Assembly (NCBI RefSeq): GCF_945870625.1
Contig: NZ_CAMBTS010000015.1
Span: 1-38,223, forward strand
Reading direction: 5' to 3'
DNA length: 38,223 nt
Origin: Novosphingobium sp. Chol11
GTDB lineage: Bacteria; Pseudomonadota; Alphaproteobacteria; Sphingomonadales; Sphingomonadaceae
Positions 25,427-33,997 of this stretch are shown here, piece by piece. The position numbers were made by a program, and so were the translations under genes. The notes beneath the pieces are model-generated. The model was not told where the DNA came from. It did not search any database and was given only the letters and a program-made list of their open reading frames with translations. How positions within the stretch are numbered: position 1 is the first letter of the stretch; each line of letters starts with the position of its first letter.

Positions 25427-27817
25427 TTACAGCGGGTTGCCGTCCTTGTCCCGGTAGATATCGCGCCGCCCGACATGGTTGGCCGGGCCGACAAAACCGT
25501 CCGCTTCCATGCGCTCGACCCACTTGGAAGCGGTGTTGTAGCCCACGCCCATCTGGCGCTGAATCCAGCTGGCGCTGGCCTTCTGGCTCTCGAACACCAG
25601 CTGGCAGACCTGGCGGTACTTGCGCTCCTCGGGCGCATCGGACGCGGTCGCATCGAGATCATCGAAGCCGAAACCGCCATCCTCGGGCTCTTCGGTGACC
25701 GAATCGACATAATCCGGGGTGCCTTGCCCGCGCCAGTGTTCGGCCACGCGCTCGACCTCTTCGTCGCTCACGAACGGGCCGTGGACGCGCTTGATCGGGT
25801 CGTTCGCGGGTTTGTAAAGCATATCGCCCTTGCCCAGCAGCTGCTCGGCGCCCTGCTCGCCCAGAATGGTGCGGCTGTCGATCCGGCTTGCGACCGCAAA
25901 GCTGATCCGAGTGGGCAGATTGGCCTTGATCACCCCGGTGATGACATCGACCGACGGGCGCTGCGTCGCCATGATCAGGTGAATGCCCGCCGCGCGGCTC
26001 TTCTGGCTGAGCCGCTGGATCAGGACTTCGATTTCCTTGCCCACGGTGATCATGAGATCGGCCAGCTCGTCGACGATGATCACGATCTGGGGCAGCACCT
26101 CGTAATCGAGCTGCTGCTCCTCATAGATTTCCTCGCCCGTAACGGGATCGAAGCCAACCTGAATGCGCCGCCCGAGCGGCTTACCCTTGGCTGCCGCCGC
26201 GCGCACTTTATCGTTGAAGCCTGAAATATTGCGCACGCCGACCGAGGACATCATGCGGTAGCGCCGCTCCATTTCCTCAACCGCCCATTTCAGCGCGCGC
26301 ACCGCCTTGGCCGGCTCGGTCACTACTGGCGAGAGCAAGTGCGGGATATCGTCGTAGCTTTTGAGTTCGAGCACTTTGGGATCGACGAGAATGAGGCGGC
26401 ACTGCTGCGGCGTGAGCCGGTAAAGCAGCGAGAGCAAGATGCAGTTGAGCCCGACCGATTTGCCCGAGCCGGTGGTGCCCGCGACCAGCAAATGCGGCAT
26501 CGCGGCAAGATCGGCGATGATCGGCTCGCCCGCGATATCCTTGCCCAAAATGATCGGGAGCAGGCCCTTGGCATCGACAAACTTGTCGCAGGCGATGATC
26601 TCGCGAAACGAGACCATATCGCGCAGCGCGTTGGGCAGCTCGATCCCCATCACCGTGCGCCCGGGGATGGCGGAGACGCGCGCCGAAATCGCGCTCATGT
26701 TGCGGGCGATATCATCGGCCAGGCCGATCACGCGGCTGGCCTTGATCCCGGGCGCAGGCTCCAGCTCGTACATCGTCACTACCGGGCCGGTGCGCACGGC
26801 GGTGATTTCGCCCTTCACATTGAAATCGTCGAGCACGTTTTCGAGCAGGCGGGCGTTGCGCTCAAGGCCCAGCTTGTCGATCTTGGGCTGCGAATTGACC
26901 GGCATTTCTTCGAGCAAAGTGATCGCGGGCAGCTCGTACCGGTCGAACAAGTCGCCCTGCCGCGCCTTCGGCCCGATCTCCGCAGCCGCAGGCGGGCGCG
27001 AGGGATCGGTGATCTCGGTCACGCGGCGCGGCGCGGCGCTGGTTGCATTGTCGAGCAGCTCGGAAACGAAGCCCGGCACCTCGGCAGGCGCGGGTTTGGT
27101 TTTCGCGGCGCGCGGCGCGGGCCCCTCGGCTGGTTCGCTAGTGGCGCGGCGCAAAAAGACGGGGATGCGCGGTACCCGGCTCCAATCGAGCGCGAACACC
27201 CGCGCGGCCACCATCAGCCCGCCAGCCAGCGTGACCAGCCCGAACGCGAGGATGATCCAGCCTTCTGCCGAAGGGATCAGGTGACCGGCCGCGCGGATCG
27301 CCAGCGCGCCCAGCAGGCCGAACAGGCCGCCCACCCCAGCGGGCAGCGTGCCGCCGGGCGCGGTGAACATCAGCGCGAGGCTGGTTCCCAAAAGCGCCAT
27401 CGCCAGCATCGATAGCAGCGCGAGATGCCACCAGACGGGCAACGCGAGCGGCACGTCGTCGTCTTCGTCGGCATCGATCAGATCGCCCGCCGCATCCCAC
27501 AAGCGGCGCGCAAAAACCACCAGCAAGGGCACGCCCAGCATGCCGGGCAGGCCAAACACCAGCAGCACCCGCTCCGCCGCCCAGGCACCGGACAGGCCCA
27601 TCCAGTTGGCCACCGGGCTGCCCGAGGCGGTGCTGCCCGAGGGATCGGTCTGGGTGTAGCTCGCCAGCGCGAGCGCGATGAACACGGCCGCGCCGAGCAG
27701 CACCAGCGCGCCGATCAGCTCGGCGCTGCGCCGCAAGCTGCGCTTCAGAACTGCTTTCCAGTCTGCCGTGCTACCTACGCGGCGGCCTGCGACCGGTGTG
27801 AGTGCCCGAGATGCCAT
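25427..27817 (-). CDS. ftsK: DNA translocase FtsK
   Basis: This septum-anchored motor moves chromosome ends into daughter cells and activates dif recombination. The 796-residue protein has a membrane region with four or more helices (~33-240), a short Ala/Pro linker, the alpha-beta motor with Walker A GTTGSGKS (447-454) and Walker B IVIIVDELADLMI, and ends in the gamma winged helix (RKYRQVCQLVFESQKASASWIQRQMGVGYNTASKWVERMEADGFV). The length is that of the shorter alphaproteobacterial/SpoIIIE-like form. I chose the ATG at 27817 (MASRALTPVAG); the frame extends upstream without family-like sequence. KOPS and dif sites were not identified. Confidence 0.95.
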   Translation of the reverse strand: MASRALTPVAGRRVGSTADWKAVLKRSLRRSAELIGALVLLGAAVFIALALASYTQTDPSGSTASGSPVANWMGLSGAWAAERVLLVFGLPGMLGVPLLVVFARRLWDAAGDLIDADEDDDVPLALPVWWHLALLSMLAMALLGTSLALMFTAPGGTLPAGVGGLFGLLGALAIRAAGHLIPSAEGWIILAFGLVTLAGGLMVAARVFALDWSRVPRIPVFLRRATSEPAEGPAPRAAKTKPAPAEVPGFVSELLDNATSAAPRRVTEITDPSRPPAAAEIGPKARQGDLFDRYELPAITLLEEMPVNSQPKIDKLGLERNARLLENVLDDFNVKGEITAVRTGPVVTMYELEPAPGIKASRVIGLADDIARNMSAISARVSAIPGRTVMGIELPNALRDMVSFREIIACDKFVDAKGLLPIILGKDIAGEPIIADLAAMPHLLVAGTTGSGKSVGLNCILLSLLYRLTPQQCRLILVDPKVLELKSYDDIPHLLSPVVTEPAKAVRALKWAVEEMERRYRMMSSVGVRNISGFNDKVRAAAAKGKPLGRRIQVGFDPVTGEEIYEEQQLDYEVLPQIVIIVDELADLMITVGKEIEVLIQRLSQKSRAAGIHLIMATQRPSVDVITGVIKANLPTRISFAVASRIDSRTILGEQGAEQLLGKGDMLYKPANDPIKRVHGPFVSDEEVERVAEHWRGQGTPDYVDSVTEEPEDGGFGFDDLDATASDAPEERKYRQVCQLVFESQKASASWIQRQMGVGYNTASKWVERMEADGFVGPANHVGRRDIYRDKDGNPL

Positions 27818-27922
27818 TGGTCCTACCCTTCGCGGTGCATCATGCGCTGGATGGGGAGTCATCGTCAAGAATCCACGCGAATCCGGCGAGTCGATTTGTC
27901 GCAAAAGCGGGGCTGGCGCGGA

Positions 27923-28444
27923 TCAGCAAAGCCCGTCGATCGCGGCCCAACCGTGCACCGGCAGCCGCGCCGCGCGTTTGGCGGTCATCCCGCCCAGCGC
28001 ATAGACCGGCAGCGGCGAGCAACGCGCGAGGCACAGGAACCGCACCGCGCCGAGCACTTTGCCGCCGGGATGGGTGCGCGTGGCGAAGACCGGCGAAAGC
28101 AGCACCGCATCGGCGCGGGCACGCGCCGCCGCGCCGATCTCGCGCAGCGAATGCGCGGTCGCCAATCGCAATCCGGCATGCCCCAGCGTTCGCGGCGCGC
28201 CATAGGCGCCATCGGCGGGCCACCCCCGCGCGCCGCGTGCCGTGATCACCAGAATCCCGCGCCTGCGGCACAGACGGCGCAAAGCTGCATAACGCGCGCG
28301 CCGCGCGGCCGGGGCGAGATGATAATGCCGATAGACCAGCCCGCTGCCCCGCGGCAGCCGCGCGATGGCGCGTTCAAGCCGTGCATCATTGCGGGCATCG
28401 CTGAGCAGCAGCAGGTTCGGAAGGGCCAGTTGGCGCTTTGCCAT
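27923..28444 (-). CDS. ThiE/TenI-like thiamine phosphate synthase-family protein
   Basis: The 173-residue protein starts MAKRQLALPNLLLLSDARND and has the alpha/beta-barrel pattern of ThiE/TenI: GILVITARG, then LRLATAHSLREIGAAARARADAVLLSPVFATRTHPGGKVLG and PLPVYALGGMTAKRAARL. These cover the phosphate-binding end of the barrel. It is shorter than typical ThiE (~210), and the usual HLGQ/DxP stretch is replaced by RTLGHAGLRL. A TenI-like or degenerate enzyme is therefore as likely as true thiamine phosphate synthase. Its start is only 22 bases from the divergent yggS start. Confidence 0.82.
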   Translation of the reverse strand: MAKRQLALPNLLLLSDARNDARLERAIARLPRGSGLVYRHYHLAPAARRARYAALRRLCRRRGILVITARGARGWPADGAYGAPRTLGHAGLRLATAHSLREIGAAARARADAVLLSPVFATRTHPGGKVLGAVRFLCLARCSPLPVYALGGMTAKRAARLPVHGWAAIDGLC

Positions 28445-28466
28445 GCGCGCGCTATAGCATGCGGCC

Positions 28467-29138
28467 ATGAACGAACCAGCCAGCCTGCCAATAAGCCTTC
28501 TTGCCGCGGTGAACGCCCGCATCGCCAATGCTTGCGCGATTGCCCGGCGCGCGCCCAGCGACGTCGCGCTGATCGCGGTGTCAAAAACCAAGCCAGCCGA
28601 GGCGATTGTCCCCCTGATCGGCGCGGGGCACCGCCTGTTCGGCGAAAACCGGGTGCAGGAAGCGCAGGACAAATGGCCCGCGCTGCGCGAGGCGCATGCT
28701 GGTTTGGAGCTTCATCTCATCGGCCAGTTGCAATCAAACAAGGCCGAGGACGCGGTTCGGCTGTTTGATTGCATCCATTCGCTCGACCGGCCCTCGTTGC
28801 TGACGGCGCTGGCGCGGGCGATGGACAAGGCGGGGCGGCAAGTGCCGTTGTTCGTGCAGGTCAATATCGGCGATGAGCCGCAGAAGGGAGGCTGTGCGCT
28901 ATCCGACCTGCCGTCGTTGCTGGTCGAGACGCACCAGGCCGGGCTGCCGGTGATCGGTCTGATGTGCGTCCCGCCTGCGGGAATCGAGGCTGCGCCGTTC
29001 TTCGCCCTGATGGCCAAGCTGGCCGATGATCATGGCCTCGCGGGCCGATCGATGGGCATGAGCGATGATTTCGAAACAGCCGTGATGCTCGGCGCTACGC
29101 ATATTCGCGTCGGTTCAGCGCTGTTTGGAGCGCGGTGA
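28467..29138 (+). CDS. yggS: PLP homeostasis protein (YggS/PLPBP family)
   Basis: This 223-residue cytoplasmic protein binds pyridoxal 5'-phosphate and keeps its level in balance. It shows ALIAVSKTKP with the PLP-binding Lys40, FGENRVQEAQDKWP, LHLIGQLQSNKAEDAV, VQVNIGDEPQKGG, GLMCVPP and SMGMSDDFETAVMLGATHIRVGSALFG. All the usual family blocks are intact and the length is normal. Only 22 bases separate it from the divergent ThiE-like gene, with no clear ribosome site, so a leaderless or very short 5' end is possible. The outer-membrane protein gene follows almost without gap. Confidence 0.95.
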   Translation: MNEPASLPISLLAAVNARIANACAIARRAPSDVALIAVSKTKPAEAIVPLIGAGHRLFGENRVQEAQDKWPALREAHAGLELHLIGQLQSNKAEDAVRLFDCIHSLDRPSLLTALARAMDKAGRQVPLFVQVNIGDEPQKGGCALSDLPSLLVETHQAGLPVIGLMCVPPAGIEAAPFFALMAKLADDHGLAGRSMGMSDDFETAVMLGATHIRVGSALFGAR

Positions 29139-29140
29139 TC

Positions 29141-30472
29141 ATGGACAAGAGATTGCGCGCCGCTTCGATCCTGCTGATCCTCGCCAGCCCCGCCGCAGCG
29201 CAGGAAGCGATGGATCACGCCGCCATGGATCATGGCGCAATGGATCACGCCGCCATGGATCATGGCGCAATGGATCACGCTGCGATGGATCATGGCGCGA
29301 TGGACATGTCCATGCCGGGCATGGACCACGGCGCAATGTCGATGAACGGGCAGGGATCGGGCAGTTCGCGGCTGCCCCGAAACGAACCGATGGCAGGCGT
29401 TCATCTGGTTTCGAACGCCGACGACATGGTGATGGTCGCGGGTTATGTCTGGCCGATCTACACGAACCAATCCGGCCCGCGCGGCGACGACAAGTTTTAC
29501 GCGCAATCGGCCGCCATGGTGATGTGGATGCACGATTTCGGCGGCGCGCAGCTGACCGCCTCGGCCATGCTCAGCGCCGAGCCCACCATGCGCCACGATG
29601 GCTATCCGATCCTGTTCGGTTCGGGCGAGGTCGGATATGGCCAGCCGCTGGTCGATCGCCAGCATCCGCACGATCTGTTCATGGAACTGGCGGCCAAGCT
29701 CAACGTGCCGATCGCGCCGGGCATCTCCGCCTTCGTCTATGGCGGCCCGGTCGGCGAACCGGCGCTGGGGCCATCGGCGTTCATGCACCGCGCCTCCGCC
29801 CGGTATAATCCCGAAGCCCCGATCACGCATCACTGGTTCGATTCGACGCATATTACGTATGGGGTGATGACCGCGGGCCTAGCGGGCAAGGCGTGGCAGC
29901 TGGAAGCAAGCGCGTTTCGCGGGCGCGAGCCGGATGAGCACCGCTGGGCGATTGAAGCGCCGAAGCTCGACAGCTGGAGCGTGCGCGCCAGTTTTGCGCC
30001 ATCGCCCGCCTGGCTGGTGCAGGCCAGTTACGGCACATTGAAGCAGCCCGAAGCCACGCATCCGGATGAGGATGAGCGGCGCTTCACCGCATCGGCGCAT
30101 TTCAACAACGGCAAAGGGCTCTCTGCCACAGCAGGGTTCAGCGCCAAGCGCCGTATCCCCGGCGAAACCCGCACCGCATGGCTGGGCGAAGCGAACTGGA
30201 ACATCACGCGCCATCACACGCTGTTTGGCCGGATCGAGAATGTCGCCAACGATGAGCTTTTTCCCGACGAGGATGATCCGCTCCACGACCAGCCCTTCCG
30301 CGTGACCAAGTTTCAGGCGGGCTACGCCTATCGTCTTGCGCTAAAGGGCCCGGTGCAGGTGGCGCTGGGCGGATCGGTTGCGCTGTTTGCCAAGCCTGCC
30401 GCGCTGGATAGCGCTTATGGCAAGAACCCCATCGGCACCACGATCTTCGCGCGGTTCAGCATCGGGCCGTGA
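29141..30472 (+). CDS. Outer-membrane beta-barrel protein with N-terminal Met-Asp-His repeats
   Basis: The protein (443 residues from ATG 29141; a GTG at 29135 overlaps the yggS stop and is an alternative) has a signal peptide (LRAASILLILASPAAAQ). Next come three MDHAAMDHGA units plus MDMSMPGMDHGAMSMNG, then a ~370-residue domain rich in alternating strands. Conserved-looking blocks are YTNQSGPRGDDKFYAQ, PLVDRQHPHDLFMELAAKL, YGGPVGEPALGPSAFMHR, HHWFDSTHITYGV and FRGREPDEHRW. I recall this domain as a widespread unnamed family often near copper-resistance genes. The Met/His/Asp repeats resemble metal-binding tails of CopB/PcoE-type proteins. Copper or silver binding is inference; no metal pump or regulator lies beside it. 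Confidence 0.8.
   Translation: MDKRLRAASILLILASPAAAQEAMDHAAMDHGAMDHAAMDHGAMDHAAMDHGAMDMSMPGMDHGAMSMNGQGSGSSRLPRNEPMAGVHLVSNADDMVMVAGYVWPIYTNQSGPRGDDKFYAQSAAMVMWMHDFGGAQLTASAMLSAEPTMRHDGYPILFGSGEVGYGQPLVDRQHPHDLFMELAAKLNVPIAPGISAFVYGGPVGEPALGPSAFMHRASARYNPEAPITHHWFDSTHITYGVMTAGLAGKAWQLEASAFRGREPDEHRWAIEAPKLDSWSVRASFAPSPAWLVQASYGTLKQPEATHPDEDERRFTASAHFNNGKGLSATAGFSAKRRIPGETRTAWLGEANWNITRHHTLFGRIENVANDELFPDEDDPLHDQPFRVTKFQAGYAYRLALKGPVQVALGGSVALFAKPAALDSAYGKNPIGTTIFARFSIGP
29210..29299 (+). repeat. 30-base tandem repeat encoding MDHAAMDHGA, three copies
   Basis: Three 30-base units run head to tail from the first ATGGATCAC. The first two are identical; the third differs at a few third-codon positions, so the protein unit is unchanged. 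Each unit is itself two related 15-base halves (MDHAA, MDHGA). Copy-number changes would keep the frame and alter the number of putative metal ligands. Confidence 0.95.
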
Positions 30473-30500
30473 GGGCGCGAGATTTGAGCGCAATCCCGCG

Positions 30501-31964
30501 CTACGAATCCGCACCCTCATGCTTGGCCAATTCGTCGCCGACAAGCGTCACCACATGGAGCAGATTGGTCGCGCCAGGCGTGCCGAAGGGCACCCCGGCA
30601 AGCGCAATGAGCCGCGATCCGGCGGTGCCGAATGCATGGCGCAGCGCCATGCGCTTGCCCTTGGCGATCATCTCTTCGAAACTGCCGATATCCTTGGTGG
30701 CAACCGCGTGTGCGCCCCACAGCAATCCGACCTTGCGCGCGGTCATCACCGAGGGCGTGAGCACCAACATCGGCACGCCCGGCCGTTCGCGCGCCACGCG
30801 CCGCGCGGTTGAGCCGGAGCCGGTGAACACGATAATCCCCGCAATCGGCACCGCGCGGGCGATGCTGGCGCAGGCCTGCGCGAGCGCATCAGCGGTGGTC
30901 GGATCGGGCAGGGTCTCGATGAAATGGACCCGCGCGGCATAGCCGGGATCCGCCTCGACCTCCTTGGCGATGCGGTCCATGATCGTCACCGCTTCCTCTG
31001 GCCAGGCCCCCGCCGCGGTTTCGGCCGAGAGCATCACCGCATCGGCCCCATCATAGACCGCATTGGCAACGTCCGACACTTCGGCGCGGGTCGGCGTCGG
31101 GCTTTCGATCATCGATTCGAGCATTTGGGTGGCGACCACCACCGGTTTGCCCTGCCGCCGCGCGGTCTCGACGATCCGCTTTTGCAACGGCGGCACCTGC
31201 TCGGGATTAAGCTCGACCCCCAGATCGCCGCGCGCCACCATCAGCCCGTCGGAAAGCTCAAGGATTTCCTCCAGCCGCGAGATGGCGGCGGGTTTCTCGA
31301 TCTTGGCCATCAAGGCGCCGTGGCCGCCCATCAAGCGGCGCGCCTCGGCCACGTCTTCGGGCCGCTGCACGAACGACAGCGCGATCCAGTCTGCGCCCTG
31401 GCCCACGGCAAATGCCAGATCGCGGCGGTCCTTGTCGGTCATCGCGGGCACCGGGATCACCGCGTCGGGCACATTGACACCCTTGCGATTCGAGATCACG
31501 CCGCCGACTTCCGCCGAGCACAGGATTTCATCGGCATCGGCGCGCAGCACGCGCAGGCGCAGCTTGCCATCATCGATCAGCAGGCGCTGGCCGGTGTGCA
31601 GGATGCCAAACAGCTCAGGATGCGGCAGGCAGGCCCGGTTTTCATCGCCGAGTTCGGGATTCCGGTCGAGCGTGAAGTGGCCCGAATGGCGGATCACCGC
31701 GCGGCCATCCTTGAAACTGCCGACCCGCAGCTTGGGCCCTTGCAGATCGCATAGCACGGTGATCGGGCGATTGACCTTGCGCTCCAACGCGCGGATCGCG
31801 GCGATTGTCGCGGCGTGAACCGTGTGGTCGCCATGGCTCATGTTGACGCGGAATGCATCGACCCCGGCGCGCAGCAGCTTTTCCAGCATTTCGGGAGAAT
31901 TGCTGGCGGGGCCGACCGTGGCGAGAATTTTCACCTTGCGGCCGCGGGGATCGAGTTTTGCCAC
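30501..31964 (-). CDS. pyk: Pyruvate kinase
   Basis: This enzyme converts phosphoenolpyruvate and ADP to pyruvate and ATP at the end of glycolysis. The 487-residue chain shows KILATVGPASNSPEMLEKLL, AFRVNMSHG, CDLQGPKLRVG, MAKIEKPAAISRLEEI, the active-site block DGLMVARGDLGVELNPEQVP and VVATQMLESMIESPTPTRAEVSDVANAVYDGADAVMLS. The C-terminal allosteric domain ends with IALAGVPFGTPGATNLLHV. I chose the GTG at 31964 (VAKLDPRGRK) because GAGG lies eight bases upstream and the family begins there; no ATG fits. It is divergent from the DUF1244 gene. Confidence 0.96.
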   Translation of the reverse strand: MAKLDPRGRKVKILATVGPASNSPEMLEKLLRAGVDAFRVNMSHGDHTVHAATIAAIRALERKVNRPITVLCDLQGPKLRVGSFKDGRAVIRHSGHFTLDRNPELGDENRACLPHPELFGILHTGQRLLIDDGKLRLRVLRADADEILCSAEVGGVISNRKGVNVPDAVIPVPAMTDKDRRDLAFAVGQGADWIALSFVQRPEDVAEARRLMGGHGALMAKIEKPAAISRLEEILELSDGLMVARGDLGVELNPEQVPPLQKRIVETARRQGKPVVVATQMLESMIESPTPTRAEVSDVANAVYDGADAVMLSAETAAGAWPEEAVTIMDRIAKEVEADPGYAARVHFIETLPDPTTADALAQACASIARAVPIAGIIVFTGSGSTARRVARERPGVPMLVLTPSVMTARKVGLLWGAHAVATKDIGSFEEMIAKGKRMALRHAFGTAGSRLIALAGVPFGTPGATNLLHVVTLVGDELAKHEGADS

Positions 31965-32050
31965 GCCTGAGACCTCGCTTCGCCAGAAGTCTGGCTGTAA
32001 AGACGGGGTCGCTATGGCCCAAGTCCATGACAAACCCAAGGACGATTGCG

Positions 32051-32386
32051 ATGGATACGAATTCAACCTCAGCCGCGGACTCACCGCCGCAGACTGGCCT
32101 CGACGATCTGCCCGATGCAGTGGCAGCCGCCGCGTTTCGCCGCCTTGTCCACCATTTGCGCCGCCGCCATGATGCGCAGAACATCGAGCTTATGGGGCTG
32201 GCCGGATTTTGCCGCAATTGTCTTGCGGATTGGATCATCGAGGCGGGGGCCGGGCTCGACAAAGCGGCGGCGCGCGAAATGATCCACGGCATGCCCGCCG
32301 CCGAATGGAAAGCTCGGTTCCAGAGCGAGACCACGCCCGAGCAGATCGCCCGGATGGACGCCAGCATGGCCCGCAACGCGCAATAG
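32051..32386 (+). CDS. DUF1244 family protein
   Basis: The 111-residue protein has the DUF1244 pattern: AAFRRLVHHLRRRHDAQNIELMGLAGFCRNCLADWI, then the acidic/hydrophobic block AAAREMIHGMPAAEWKARFQ. Cys/Asn in FCRNCLADW are the family hallmark. Function is unknown; the family is common in alpha- and gammaproteobacteria and is cytoplasmic. The ATG at 32051 has AAGGA eight bases before it; an upstream in-frame ATG at 32027 lacks a ribosome site. It is divergent from pyk (86-base gap). Confidence 0.88.
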   Translation: MDTNSTSAADSPPQTGLDDLPDAVAAAAFRRLVHHLRRRHDAQNIELMGLAGFCRNCLADWIIEAGAGLDKAAAREMIHGMPAAEWKARFQSETTPEQIARMDASMARNAQ

Positions 32387-32415
32387 CGCCGGGTTAGCAG
32401 GCCATTAGGACGTGA

Positions 32416-33018
32416 TCAGGATGCGGGCGGCGGCGATACCCAGTCGCAAACTTCGGTGACGACCGCGTTTGCCGCGCGATTGAGCGCCCGGCCGACGTCC
32501 TCGCCGCTCGGTGCGATGCCGGGAACGACATTTTCAAACCGGCGGGTTTCGGCTTTGCCCCCAGGCAGAAACTTGACCGCATCGAAGCGGACCAGAGCGG
32601 AACGGCTGCGCGCATCGTAGCCCATCGCCAGCAGGCGGCCGCCGATCTTGAGCGCCGCCACATTCTGGTCAGCTTCGATCACCAGCCCCTTGTTGCGCGC
32701 GCGCAGGCCATCGGCGAGGAGATGCTGAAACTGGCGCGAAGGGCGCTCGACCCACTGCGCCCCTTTCAGATAGGCGACGGACGAATCGTTCACTTGCACG
32801 GGCACGCGCAGCACGCCGAGACGCGCATCGGCGGCCGGTTCGAGCACGACGATCGCCTCGGAAAGCAGGCCGCTGGAGCCCGAACCGGCGGCTGGTGCCG
32901 TGGCGGAGGACAAGCTGAGCAGAATGCTCGGCGACTTGGCACCGATATTGACACAGGCCGAGAGGCCCAGCGCCAGAAGCGGGGCCACCAGCGAAAGGGC
33001 GGGGCGGATGCTGCTCAT
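32416..33018 (-). CDS. ABC-type lipid-transport auxiliary lipoprotein (PqiC/MlaA-operon type)
   Basis: The 200-residue protein has a lipoprotein signal (MSSIRPALSLVAPLLALGLSAC; lipidated Cys22), so it is probably anchored in the outer membrane. The mature part fits the ABC-transport auxiliary component fold: VVLEPAADARLGVLRVPVQVNDSSVAYLKGAQWVERPSRQFQHLLADGL, followed by strands ending GEDVGRALNRAANAVVTEV. In the PqiC/LetB-like model it would receive the MCE protein at the outer membrane. It is the last gene of the four-gene transporter operon; GGAG precedes the ATG by about eight bases. Confidence 0.88.
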   Translation of the reverse strand: MSSIRPALSLVAPLLALGLSACVNIGAKSPSILLSLSSATAPAAGSGSSGLLSEAIVVLEPAADARLGVLRVPVQVNDSSVAYLKGAQWVERPSRQFQHLLADGLRARNKGLVIEADQNVAALKIGGRLLAMGYDARSRSALVRFDAVKFLPGGKAETRRFENVVPGIAPSGEDVGRALNRAANAVVTEVCDWVSPPPAS

Positions 33019-33049
33019 CAGTCGTTCTCCGCGCTGCGCACCAGCAGCG

Positions 33050-33988
33050 TCATGGTTTGTAGTCCGGCAGTTTGGGGCTGCCGACCACGCTGGTGATGCC
33101 GCGATCGTTGATCCGTTCGGTCACCGCGCGCAGCGATTGCGAGGTCGCCTGAACATCGCGCAGGGTTGCCTCGAGCGCGGGCAGGGAATGCTCGTTGATC
33201 TGGCGCACGGTTGGCCGGGTTTCGTCAAACACATCCTGTAGCGATTTGGCCGCGAGCTGCGCCGCCTTCAATGTCGCGCGCAATTCCTTGGCCAGACCAT
33301 TGCCCTCATCATTGACCATCTCGTTGGCCGAATTGGAGAGCTTGTCGATGCTGGCCAGCGTGACGGTCGCCTGCTTGATGGCAATCTGCAGTTCGGCCAA
33401 CGTCTGCTTCACTTCGGGCGCAGCGGCGGCCAGCGAAGCGGTCAGCTTGTCCGAATTGACCAAAATGTTCTCGAACGATTTCTGGTTCTTGTCTGACAGC
33501 ACCAGCGAAAGCCGCTCGCTCAGCGAGGCCAGCCGCTCGATCAGGAGCGGCGCGCTGGACAAGAGCGCGCCCAGCCCGCCGCGTTTGGTCGGGATCACCG
33601 GCGCACCAGCCGGACCCGGCTCGGTGATTGGCGGCGCGCCTTTGACCGCGCCATCGAGCAGGATGGTGGTCACGCCGGTAAAGCTGCCCTGAAGGCTGGC
33701 GGTGGTGCCCTGGAGGATCGGAATCTTCTTGTCGATCTTGATCCGCACGCGCACGAACTCGGGGTCTTTCTCCCACAGATCGATATCCTTGACGAGGCCA
33801 GCCGGTACGCCCGAAAACGAGATCGCGGAACCTTTGGTCACGCCGTCGACCGATTGCTTGAAAAAGATATCGTATTCGAGCTGATCACCCTGGCCCAGCC
33901 GCGCGATCCAGATGGTCAGCGCGGCAAGCCCTGTCAGCAGCGCGAGGGTTACGACGCCGACCCAGATATGATTTGCCCGTGTTTCCAT
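33050..33988 (-). CDS. MCE/MlaD-family lipid-transport protein
   Basis: The 312-residue protein has one N-terminal membrane helix (HIWVGVVTLALLTGLAALTIWI, ~7-28) and a single MCE domain (~38-120: YDIFFKQSVDGVTKGSAISFSGVPAGLVKDI, then RVRIKIDKKIPILQGTTASLQGSFTGVTTILLDG). A long helical region (~150-290) would extend into the periplasm as a hexameric tube. It binds lipids passing between the membranes. It starts nine bases after the ATPase stop. The MCE-ATPase-permease-lipoprotein gene order is typical of alphaproteobacterial Mla-like systems. Direction of transport is not shown by sequence. Confidence 0.93.
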   Translation of the reverse strand: METRANHIWVGVVTLALLTGLAALTIWIARLGQGDQLEYDIFFKQSVDGVTKGSAISFSGVPAGLVKDIDLWEKDPEFVRVRIKIDKKIPILQGTTASLQGSFTGVTTILLDGAVKGAPPITEPGPAGAPVIPTKRGGLGALLSSAPLLIERLASLSERLSLVLSDKNQKSFENILVNSDKLTASLAAAAPEVKQTLAELQIAIKQATVTLASIDKLSNSANEMVNDEGNGLAKELRATLKAAQLAAKSLQDVFDETRPTVRQINEHSLPALEATLRDVQATSQSLRAVTERINDRGITSVVGSPKLPDYKP

Positions 33989-33997
33989 TGCGTCTCT

